Below, in pieces: positions 28,645 through 35,770 of a stretch of 64,000 nucleotides of DNA. The stretch comes from Litoreibacter ascidiaceicola. Lineage in GTDB: Bacteria > Pseudomonadota > Alphaproteobacteria > Rhodobacterales > Rhodobacteraceae. The stretch is taken from NCBI RefSeq assembly GCF_900129235.1, contig NZ_FQUV01000004.1, positions 1 to 64,000 on the forward strand, in the 5' to 3' direction. Position 1 is the first letter of the stretch. Each line of letters begins with the position of its first letter. A program made the translations under genes and the position numbers. The notes beneath the pieces were generated by a model. That model saw only the letters and a program-made list of their open reading frames with translations. It ran no database searches and was not told where the DNA came from.

Positions 28645-29385
28645 GTGACACAAGACGCGATCGAAATGATCGATGTGGACAAGTGGTTTGGCGACTTTCA
28701 GGTTCTCAAAGGCATTAATCTTAACGTGAAACCCGGTGACCGGGTGGTGATATGCGGGCCGTCTGGCTCGGGCAAATCCACGGTTGTGCGCTGCATCAAT
28801 CGGTTGGAGGCGCATCAAAAAGGCGTGATCAAGATCGGTGGCGTGGTGCAAGACGGCAGTGCGGCGGCACTAGAGGCGATCCGGTCCGAGGTGGGGATGG
28901 TGTTCCAACAGTTCAATTTGTTCCCGCATCTGAGTGTCATGGAAAACCTTGTGCTGGGTCCGATGAAGGCTCGTGGCATGACCCGCAAAGACGCTGAAGT
29001 GCGCGCGATGAAGTACCTTGAGCGTGTGCGCATTCCTGAACAGGCCCTCAAGCGCCCAAGCCAGCTTTCGGGTGGTCAGCAACAGCGCGTGGCGATTGCC
29101 CGCAGTCTGTGCATGGAGCCGAAGGTGATGCTGTTCGACGAGCCGACCTCGGCGTTGGACCCCGAAATGATTTCCGAAGTCCTCGACGTGATCGTCGAGC
29201 TGGCCGAGGAAGGCATGACCATGGTCGTGGTCACTCACGAGATGGGGTTCGCGCGCAAAGTTGCGGATCAGATGGTCTTCATGGATAAAGGCGAGATCGT
29301 GGAAACCGGCACGCCGGAGGACTTCTTCAACGCCCCGAAGTCGGAGCGCACTCAAGCGTTCCTCAAACAGATTTTGCAGCACTGA
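28645..29385 (+). CDS. Polar amino acid ABC transporter ATP-binding protein
   Basis: 246 residues from a GTG start with GGAAGGG upstream. Walker [10 protein letters not shown] (residues 38-46), Q-loop [10 protein letters not shown], signature [15 protein letters not shown], Walker [14 protein letters not shown] and the switch histidine in VVTHEMGFA. This matches the GlnQ/AapP subfamily. The permease gene begins one base after the stop. The binding-protein gene is divergent and 137 bases away. Confidence 0.93.
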   Translation: MTQDAIEMIDVDKWFGDFQVLKGINLNVKPGDRVVICGPSGSGKSTVVRCINRLEAHQKGVIKIGGVVQDGSAAALEAIRSEVGMVFQQFNLFPHLSVMENLVLGPMKARGMTRKDAEVRAMKYLERVRIPEQALKRPSQLSGGQQQRVAIARSLCMEPKVMLFDEPTSALDPEMISEVLDVIVELAEEGMTMVVVTHEMGFARKVADQMVFMDKGEIVETGTPEDFFNAPKSERTQAFLKQILQH

Positions 29386-29386
29386 G

Positions 29387-30145
29387 ATGCGGATAGTTTT
29401 ATCGCTTGCCGCGCTCTTGGCTCTATCCGGCTGCGGATCGTCCGACATTTGGGGGTGGTATGTCGTCAACCCGATGACGGCTTCGGGCTGGACCAACATC
29501 AAGTTTTTGGTGAACGGCATGGGGGCAACGATCCTGCTGTCGGTGATCGCGGCGTCAATTTCCATTGTCTTGGGGTTGCTCGTGGCCTTGCCCGGCTTGT
29601 CAGAGCGGCGTGGCATCCGAGCGATTAATCGCTTCTATGTCGAAATTGTCCGCGCAATCCCGCTGCTGCCGATGTTGTTTTGGGTCTTCTACGGCCTGCC
29701 AATTGTCTTCAAATCCATGGGGTTGAGCATCCAGATCGACCCGTTCTGGGGGGCGATCATCACGCTGGCCCTGTCAGACAGTGCGTTCACGGCAGAGATA
29801 TACCGCGCGGGGATACAAAGCATCGCCAAAGGGCAGGCGGAAGCCGCGAAGACTGTGGGCCTCAACTATTTTCAGACCATGCGCTATGTCGTTTTGCCGC
29901 AAGCAATACGGCGCATTCTGCCGCCTTTGGCGAACCAGTTTATCTACATCGTGAAGATGTCGGCATTCGCCTCGGTCATAGGGATGCAGGAACTCACGCG
30001 CCGTGCGAATGAGCTGGTGGTGACGGAATACAGGCCCTTGGAAATCTACTCGTTGCTGATTGTCGAATACCTTGTGCTGGTGCTGATCATCAGCGCTGGT
30101 GTGCGGTGGTTGGAGCGTAAAATGGGATCGGATGAAAGAGGATGA
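29387..30145 (+). CDS. Amino acid ABC transporter permease with a lipoprotein-like N terminus
   Basis: 252 residues from ATG 29387. It opens with a lipoprotein-type signal, LAALLALSGC with C16 in a good lipobox, before the usual permease body. The HisM-type region starts NIKFLVNGMGATILLSV, and the EAA loop is EAAKTVGLNYFQTMRYVVLPQAIRRILPP. Four to five membrane helices follow. Whether the cysteine is lipidated or the segment is simply a first helix cannot be decided. The stop overlaps the AhpD-like gene (ATGA). Confidence 0.88.
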   Translation: MRIVLSLAALLALSGCGSSDIWGWYVVNPMTASGWTNIKFLVNGMGATILLSVIAASISIVLGLLVALPGLSERRGIRAINRFYVEIVRAIPLLPMLFWVFYGLPIVFKSMGLSIQIDPFWGAIITLALSDSAFTAEIYRAGIQSIAKGQAEAAKTVGLNYFQTMRYVVLPQAIRRILPPLANQFIYIVKMSAFASVIGMQELTRRANELVVTEYRPLEIYSLLIVEYLVLVLIISAGVRWLERKMGSDERG

Positions 30146-30483
30146 GTGAGATGGAATGGACGAAGTTTATGGATGAGACTGTCGACAATATCGGCGTCTT
30201 GGCCAAAGAGATGCCGGAGACCGCGAAAGCCTTCAACACGATGGGGACTTTTGCCAAAAAGTCTGGCGCTCTGGACGAGAAAACCAAGGAGCTTATGGCG
30301 CTTGGTATTGCCATTGCAACGCGCTGTGACAGCTGTATCGGGTTTCATGTAAAGTCGCTGATCCGGCTGGGGATTACGCGTGACGAGCTGGTCGAGGCAT
30401 TGGCGATGGCCACTTATATGGGCGGAGGGCCGTCATATGCGTATTCGGCGAAGGCGCTGAAAGCGTTTGAGGACTTTTCCTGA
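30142..30483 (+). CDS. AhpD-like / carboxymuconolactone decarboxylase family protein
   Basis: 113 residues, one CMD domain with the redox motif CDSCIGFH (two cysteines and the histidine seen in AhpD-type peroxidase partners). The surrounding LGIAIATR and GITRDELVEALAMATYMGGGPSYAYS blocks fit the family. It is coupled to the ABC permease by a four-base overlap, though the two functions are not obviously related. A REP-like repeat follows. Confidence 0.88.
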   Translation: MSEMEWTKFMDETVDNIGVLAKEMPETAKAFNTMGTFAKKSGALDEKTKELMALGIAIATRCDSCIGFHVKSLIRLGITRDELVEALAMATYMGGGPSYAYSAKALKAFEDFS

Positions 30484-30495
30484 GAGAGTTTGCGC

Positions 30496-30570
30496 CGCGG
30501 CTTTGCCGCGTCGCCACGCCGGGGAGGCGCTGCCTCCCGAGACCCCTCCGAGGTATTTTTGAAGCAATGA
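30496..30570. repeat. REP-like intergenic repeat, copy 1 (convergent genes)
   Basis: Two hairpins, CGCGGC-TTT-GCCGCG (30496-30510) and GGGAGGC-GCT-GCCTCCC (30522-30538), are followed by CCGAGGTATTTTTGAAGCAATGA. The same layout and ending recur at 47950-48015. Both copies lie between converging genes, so a shared bidirectional terminator role is likely. Confidence 0.75.
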
Positions 30571-30578
30571 TGGAGCGG

Positions 30579-31142
30579 TTATGCGTTCTGCGCTGCGACC
30601 GTTTTCATAAAGCGGTCACGGATTACAACGGGGTCCATGGTGATCACCGGAACCTTGATGTTACCGCTTTCGCATTTTGACACGATCACGGTCATTTCGT
30701 CGCCCGCCAGCGCATCCTTGACCACCTGAACGGTGTCTTCGGCTTTGCACTCGATCACGTTCTTGCACCCGCAGGCTTCGGCGACTTTCGTTAATGACGT
30801 CAGCTTGCCCGCATAGGTCGGCTGGTCGCCGGTAGAGCCGTAAGACCCGTTGTCGATGATCAGCAAAACGTAGTTGTCGGCCACGTTGTTCGCAATTGTT
30901 GGCAGGGTGCCCATGTTGGTCAGCACGGAGCCGTCGCCGTCGATGACCAGAACCTTGGATTTCTGTGCCAATGCGAGGCCAAGACCGATGGAGGAAGCCA
31001 AGCCCATAGTGCCCAGCATGTAGAAGTTGGACGGTTGGTCGTCGATCATGTGCATTTCCTGGCTTGGTAAGCCGATGTTGCACACGGTCAGCGTGTCTTT
31101 GATGGTCGAGGCCAGTTCTTTGATGATGTCGGAACGGATCAT
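30579..31142 (-). CDS. comE: Sulfopyruvate-decarboxylase-family beta subunit (ComE-like, TPP)
   Basis: 187 residues from ATG 31142, close to the 188 of archaeal ComE. It is the TPP-binding half: GDGS begins at residue 69 and continues VLTNMGTLPTIANN, ending near IIDNGSYGSTG. With ComD it would decarboxylate sulfopyruvate to sulfoacetaldehyde; phosphonopyruvate is an alternative substrate in the wider family. Its start follows the comD stop by one base. Confidence 0.85.
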   Translation of the reverse strand: MIRSDIIKELASTIKDTLTVCNIGLPSQEMHMIDDQPSNFYMLGTMGLASSIGLGLALAQKSKVLVIDGDGSVLTNMGTLPTIANNVADNYVLLIIDNGSYGSTGDQPTYAGKLTSLTKVAEACGCKNVIECKAEDTVQVVKDALAGDEMTVIVSKCESGNIKVPVITMDPVVIRDRFMKTVAAQNA

Positions 31143-31143
31143 T

Positions 31144-31641
31144 TTAGTAGCCTCCCCAGAAGGACGCATCCGTCAGGATGGCGACCGGCTTGTTGCACAT
31201 GAAAGTATATTTCAGGATCTTGTCGAACTCGTCCGCATCCGATTGCTTGTGGAAATGGTAGGTCGGGATGTTGAGTTGCGCCAGCAGCGCTTTGGTGTGG
31301 ACGGCCATTTCGGCTTGGCAGGCAACCGGTTCACCCAGCTCGCCGCGGTAGGATATCAGCATCGGCAGCGGCATGCGGTAATATTGGGTTAGCGTGACCA
31401 GCGTATTGATTGTCACCCCGATGGCGGTGTTTTGCATGATGATCGCGGAGCGTTTGCCGCCCATGAAGGCTCCAGCGCAGAGCCCCATGCCTTCGTCCTC
31501 TTTGTTGGACGGTATGTGGTAGATGTCCGGATGCTTTTCGGCCGCGTCAATGACGCCGCCCAGTTGTTTGCATGGCACGGTGGTAATGAACTCGACTTTG
31601 TTATTCACAAAACCGTCGATGATGACGTTATCGACTGACAT
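31144..31641 (-). CDS. comD: Sulfopyruvate-decarboxylase-family alpha subunit (ComD-like)
   Basis: 165 residues, matching the short ComD subunit (about 169). It is the PYR half of a split TPP decarboxylase, with the conserved glutamate region IPSNKEDEGMGLCAGAFMGG at residues 43-62 and the NTAIGVTINTLVTL block. It is the first gene of comDE, with a LysR gene 72 bases upstream on the same strand. No sulfoacetaldehyde acetyltransferase or sulfolactate gene is nearby. Confidence 0.85.
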   Translation of the reverse strand: MSVDNVIIDGFVNNKVEFITTVPCKQLGGVIDAAEKHPDIYHIPSNKEDEGMGLCAGAFMGGKRSAIIMQNTAIGVTINTLVTLTQYYRMPLPMLISYRGELGEPVACQAEMAVHTKALLAQLNIPTYHFHKQSDADEFDKILKYTFMCNKPVAILTDASFWGGY

Positions 31642-31673
31642 GAGTCGGCTCCCTTTGATCTTGTTGTATCTGG

Positions 31674-31703
31674 ATTTGACCTAAAGGTTTGCGGTGGTCA
31701 AAT
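31674..31703. promoter_or_regulatory. Inverted repeat upstream of comD, candidate LysR site
   Basis: ATTTGACC (31674-31681) and GGTCAAAT (31696-31703) are perfect eight-base arms around 14 bases. The element fills the 72-base gap between the LysR gene and comD, 33 bases before the comD start. Dyads of this kind suit LysR-type regulators; assignment to the neighbouring protein is inference. Confidence 0.6.
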
Positions 31704-31713
31704 CATAAGCTTT

Positions 31714-32604
31714 TTAGTTTTGGTTAAGAGAAACTTTATATACACGAACGGCCTCGAGAATTTCCTGTACAAGCCGTTCTATCAACGGAGCTTTCGGGCA
31801 ATCGGCGCGCGTCAGAAGACAAAGGTTTCGGCCCGCGGCTTTAAGCGGGATGCGCCGTAGCCCTGCGAAAACAGGATCAGGCACGCAAATATGTGGAACA
31901 ACTGACACTCCAAGCCCGTGGGCAACCACACTGGCCACGGTTTCAAGCGATTCCAACTCCATGCTGCTTTGCACATTGATGCGGTTGCGAACGAGCCAGT
32001 CCTCAGAAATTTTTCCCGCTGCTGAGCGGCGCGCATGGCGGATATAGGGCAAGCTACGCAGCAATTCTTCCGGAGTACCCTTTGGGCCGTCTGGCGCAAT
32101 GATGAGCACCAACGGCTCTTGCGCGATATGGTAGGTGCGCAGGCTAGACATCGGGACGTCCAAGGCCGACGTGATCACTGCATCTACCGCGCCGCGATCG
32201 ACCATTTCGACCAGATCGCTCGACAGGCCGGGGACGACCCGGACCTGAAGTTGCGGCGTGCTTTGCATCAGTCTTTTGAGGGCCATCGGAACCAACCCGT
32301 GCAAGCTTGACGGCACAGCACCGAGGGTAAGTGTTCCTGCGAGGGTGCTTTCGCTTCCGGCATCGGCGAGCAATGTGTCATAGGCTGCCACGACCGCGCG
32401 CGCCTTGGGAATAAAGGACAAGGCTAGCGCTGTCAGGGTGGGTGGCTTGGCCTGACGGTCAAATAGGGCTGTGCCTAGCACGTCTTCCAAGCGCCGCATT
32501 TGTTGTCCCACAGCTGCTTGCGACACGTGGACCTGATCCGAGGCTGCAACAAAGCTGCCAGTATCTGCCACTGCGATGAGGGTGCGAAGTAGTGTAATCG
32601 ACAT
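31714..32604 (-). CDS. LysR-family transcriptional regulator
   Basis: 296 residues: N-terminal winged helix (LLRTLIAVADTGSFVAASDQVHVSQAAVGQQMRRLEDVLG region, residues 5-45) and a periplasmic-binding-like effector domain from about 88. It lies directly upstream of comDE on the same strand and probably controls it in response to a sulfonate or keto acid; ligand unknown. Confidence 0.9.
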   Translation of the reverse strand: MSITLLRTLIAVADTGSFVAASDQVHVSQAAVGQQMRRLEDVLGTALFDRQAKPPTLTALALSFIPKARAVVAAYDTLLADAGSESTLAGTLTLGAVPSSLHGLVPMALKRLMQSTPQLQVRVVPGLSSDLVEMVDRGAVDAVITSALDVPMSSLRTYHIAQEPLVLIIAPDGPKGTPEELLRSLPYIRHARRSAAGKISEDWLVRNRINVQSSMELESLETVASVVAHGLGVSVVPHICVPDPVFAGLRRIPLKAAGRNLCLLTRADCPKAPLIERLVQEILEAVRVYKVSLNQN

Positions 32605-32648
32605 GAACGAGACTTAGCCCGCGCCGGGATACCCAACAAGGGGGGAGG

Positions 32649-32837
32649 TCAGTCGCTGAGGTCTGCGGGTCCCACGCGATCTGCCAGCAAGATCAACCAT
32701 GAAAGCGTTTCTCGCGCGTCCTCGCTTAGGGCGCTGTCCTCGCTCAACGCGTGCATAGAGCCACGTAGTGAGGGCCAACGGTCATAAAAGTCGAGCAAAT
32801 CAGTGATTGGTTCAGGCCCCTTCTTAAGCGGCATCAT
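32649..32837 (-). CDS. Small hypothetical protein (62 residues)
   Basis: Not recognised. A short, acidic, soluble protein (start MMPLKKGPEPITDLLDFYDRW) with no signal peptide or cysteine motif. GGAG lies eight bases before the ATG, which is the main evidence that it is real. It is transcribed away from the regulator gene at 32981 and sits 44 bases before the LysR gene on the same strand. Confidence 0.5.
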   Translation of the reverse strand: MMPLKKGPEPITDLLDFYDRWPSLRGSMHALSEDSALSEDARETLSWLILLADRVGPADLSD

Positions 32838-32980
32838 TTGTAGCTCCGGTGAACAAACTAATTAATTGATAACAAGCTATCAACGCAGAGAGGTTGCCAC
32901 ATGTGAAAAAAGTGTGAAGGTCTTGGTGCCGCTTGCGTTAACTTGTTAAGCTTACCCCTAGGGAAGGCAGTGAGTACATC

Positions 32981-34621
32981 GTGGCCAAAAAGCTTAACAT
33001 ATCGTTGTTCGGTTCATGCGTTGTGCGTGTGGACGGCGCGGATGGTGTCGAAGTGAAGGGTGCCAAGCACAGGGCGCTGTTCGCGCTTTTGGCGACGGCA
33101 CCTCTTGGGCGCCGCACGCGGTCCTACCTACAGCGTACTTTGTGGGGCTCGTCCTGCTATGACGGGGGGCGTCAGAACTTACGCCGCGCCCTGTCCGATT
33201 TGCGCAGCCTTTTGGGGGTGGATTTCGACCATTTTATCAAATGCACTAACAGCGATGTTGAATTGGACTTGTCATTGGTCAACTTCCTTGGCGCGCCCGG
33301 CACAGGGGCGTTTATGGAAGGTATCGGCATTCGCGACCGCGGCTTTGAGGAGTGGGTCGCGTCCATGCGTGCTGATGTAAACCAGATCGCGGCGCTCTAT
33401 CGCACGACGCCACGTACCGAGTTGGGTCGCCCGCTGCCACGTATCACAGCGCTGCCCTTTCAGCGGATTATGGGCGGCGAAGATCTGAATGTGCTTGGTG
33501 ATTGGTTGGCCGAGGAGGTTTGCCGGTCTTTATCGCGCTCCAACCTGCTTTCCGTTATCTCGCATCTATCAAGTCGCGCCTTGGCGACGCGCACCACCGA
33601 CACGCTTGATGTTCGTCGGGAATTGGATGTCGACTATTTCGTCACTGGCTCCATCCGCGACATGGGCGGGCGTATCGTTGTGGACATGGATTTCGTGGAC
33701 GCGCGTGACGGCAACATCATGTGGACCCGCCAGATTGCGGGGCCGCAATCGAAGTTTTGGGATGAGATTACGACCGGGCTGGATGGGGTCGTGCGTGCGA
33801 TTGGCCGGACCATCGCCGACGAGGCTATTGCTTATGTAAACGACAGGCCAGTGCCAGAACTTGAAGACCACCACCTTGTCATCGGCGGCGTGTCATTGAT
33901 GCACCGCCCTACATTCCGGGATTTTGCCAAGTCTCGAACCTTGCTGGAAGAGGCTGTGATACGCGCGCCAATGGTGGCGGAGACCCACGCTTGGCTTGCC
34001 AAATGGTATGTGCTGAGCGTCTTTAATGGATGGACCACCGACAGAAGCGGTGACACCCAGAAGGCGCTGGATGCGTCGTCACGGGCTTTGGATATCAACC
34101 CGGACAGTTCGTTCTCTCTGGTGATCGACGGTTTCGCGCATAACAACTTGATGCAGCGGATGGACGTGGCCAGCCAGCGCTACGACACGGCGATCGACAT
34201 CAATCCGAATGAAAGCTTGTCTTGGCTCTTGCGCGGTGCGCTGCTGGCATTTCAGGACGAGGGGCCCGCCGCGATTGCTGCTGCCGAGCAGGCGCGCAAT
34301 CTGTCGCCAATTGATCCATTCGGATATTACTACGATAGCCTGTCCAGCACGGCGTATTTGGCGGCAGAGAACTATAGCCGCGCCTTGGAGCTTGCAGATC
34401 GCTCGCTGGCATTCAACGACCGGCACCTGTCAACTTTGCGCGCCAAAATTACCGCGCTGCATTTTTTGGGCCGTGGCGAGGACGCGCGGACAGCGGCAGG
34501 GGAGCTTTTGCGTAGGGCGCCGGCCTTTAGCCTTGATGCGTACAAGAATGCCCATCCGGTTGCGAAAGCGGCTTTGGGTCAAAAAGTCATTGCAGCGCTG
34601 GAAGCTGCGGGAATTTCATAG
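32981..34621 (+). CDS. Winged-helix (SARP/OmpR-like) regulator with TolB-like and TPR domains
   Basis: 546 residues from a GTG start (AAGG about 13 bases upstream, rather far). Residues 1-105 resemble the DNA-binding domain of SARP/AfsR-type regulators (LNISLFGSCVVRVDG, then QNLRRALSDLRSLLG). Residues 150-285 form a TolB-like N-terminal domain: ALPFQRIMGGEDLNVLGDWLAEEVCRSL begins it, with VDYFVTGSIRD further on. From about 320 onward, TPR-like helices (ALDINPDSS, AIDINPNESLSWLLRG). No signal peptide or membrane helix, so it acts in the cytoplasm. First gene of a three-gene unit; it probably regulates or scaffolds the next two products. Confidence 0.8.
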   Translation: MAKKLNISLFGSCVVRVDGADGVEVKGAKHRALFALLATAPLGRRTRSYLQRTLWGSSCYDGGRQNLRRALSDLRSLLGVDFDHFIKCTNSDVELDLSLVNFLGAPGTGAFMEGIGIRDRGFEEWVASMRADVNQIAALYRTTPRTELGRPLPRITALPFQRIMGGEDLNVLGDWLAEEVCRSLSRSNLLSVISHLSSRALATRTTDTLDVRRELDVDYFVTGSIRDMGGRIVVDMDFVDARDGNIMWTRQIAGPQSKFWDEITTGLDGVVRAIGRTIADEAIAYVNDRPVPELEDHHLVIGGVSLMHRPTFRDFAKSRTLLEEAVIRAPMVAETHAWLAKWYVLSVFNGWTTDRSGDTQKALDASSRALDINPDSSFSLVIDGFAHNNLMQRMDVASQRYDTAIDINPNESLSWLLRGALLAFQDEGPAAIAAAEQARNLSPIDPFGYYYDSLSSTAYLAAENYSRALELADRSLAFNDRHLSTLRAKITALHFLGRGEDARTAAGELLRRAPAFSLDAYKNAHPVAKAALGQKVIAALEAAGIS

Positions 34622-34636
34622 GGAAGGTGTAACAGA

Positions 34637-35770
34637 ATGGCGCGATATGGTGGCGTAGGCGGTGTTGGTGGTGTCGGCGGTGTAGGTGGCGTTGGCGGCG
34701 TCGGTGGAGTAGGCGGTGTTGGAGGAGTTGGCGGCGTAGGCGGCACCGGGCTTGGTGATTTTTTAGGCGCCGGAGCGGTGGGTCCCTACGATCCTGCTCT
34801 CACCGTTGGGTTGCAAACCGCTGCAGAAGGTATTGAACATGTTGCAGGTGACGGACCGGCTCCGATACCGACGCAATTGCCGGAAAACTCAACTGCAAAC
34901 CTCGCCCGTTCGGCGGATTGGGTGCGCGGGTCACTCTACCTTACAGACTTTATCAAAGATGTTGGTAGCACTGTCGCCGGAGACCAAGTGTCGCTCAGTT
35001 TCGAGGGGACGAATTTGGTTGCGATCAACCGCCCTTCTGCCGAATTGATGTCGCAACAGGCCCAATTCGTACGCGATTATGCGGATTTGAGAGCGGACCG
35101 CGCGGCGGAAATCACCAGCCAGCTTGGCTTCCCAACCGAGTATTTCGCGATGATCTTGGCGCTGCATCCGGCCCATAATCGCTACACTCTGGAATTGATA
35201 ACGGTCACGCAATTGATGTGCGCGCACATGGCCATGATGGCCAAATACGCGTTGGCAATCCGACGTCCGGATCAGGTGGACACGCGGATCATGCCGATGA
35301 TCGCGACACCCGGGCATGGTAGTTTTCCGTCAGCCCATGCGACGGAAGCTTACGGCGTTGCGACTGTCATGTTGGGCCTTATGGACGCCTGGCAAAGCTA
35401 TGCGGACAGCACCGACCGCCGCGCATTGCTTCAGCAGCTTGCCAACCGCATTGCAGTCAACCGCACGGTGGCGGGTGTGCATTACCCGATGGATAGCTGG
35501 GCGGGCGCATCGCTGGGCCAAGCCGTCGGAGGGGCGATTTTGGGGCGCTGTGGTGCGACGCAAAACGCCAAATCTATTACCTACACGCCCAACAATACCG
35601 ACTTTTTCGGCCACGAGTTTGATCGGCTGGTTGCGGGTGACCCTGTCAGCACGGATTACGGCATCCAGATTGGCGCCGGTGTGCAATCTTCGCAATCGGA
35701 CCTGTTTAACTGGCTTTGGAATAAAGCGCTGAAAGAGGCCCACACCGGAGATGAAGGGGCAATGGTCTAG
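34637..35770 (+). CDS. PAP2/vanadium-haloperoxidase-fold protein with N-terminal (Gly-Gly-Val)10
   Basis: 377 residues. Residues 5-34 are ten GGV repeats, then GGT and a glycine-rich linker to about 50. The C-terminal half holds the three acid-phosphatase/haloperoxidase motifs: K203-X6-R210-P211, PSAH with H234 (family PSGH), and N275-R276-X5-H282-X3-D286 (family SR-X5-H-X3-D). Such proteins either hydrolyse phosphoesters or bind vanadate and oxidise halides. No membrane helices or signal peptide are evident, so it resembles soluble haloperoxidase-type members. Stop and protease start are directly adjacent, and the regulator lies 15 bases upstream. Confidence 0.75.
   Translation: MARYGGVGGVGGVGGVGGVGGVGGVGGVGGVGGVGGTGLGDFLGAGAVGPYDPALTVGLQTAAEGIEHVAGDGPAPIPTQLPENSTANLARSADWVRGSLYLTDFIKDVGSTVAGDQVSLSFEGTNLVAINRPSAELMSQQAQFVRDYADLRADRAAEITSQLGFPTEYFAMILALHPAHNRYTLELITVTQLMCAHMAMMAKYALAIRRPDQVDTRIMPMIATPGHGSFPSAHATEAYGVATVMLGLMDAWQSYADSTDRRALLQQLANRIAVNRTVAGVHYPMDSWAGASLGQAVGGAILGRCGATQNAKSITYTPNNTDFFGHEFDRLVAGDPVSTDYGIQIGAGVQSSQSDLFNWLWNKALKEAHTGDEGAMV
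34649..34747 (+). repeat. Nine-base tandem repeat coding Gly-Gly-Val
   Basis: Eleven nine-base units, ten GGV and a last GGT. Third codon positions vary from unit to unit (GGT, GGC, GGA; GTA, GTT, GTC), so the peptide repeat is kept while the DNA has diverged. That argues for a maintained protein feature rather than fresh slippage. Confidence 0.95.

Noticed and set aside
34649-34747. Nine-base repeats considered as a CRISPR or other array
   Set aside because: They are in-frame coding repeats without spacers.
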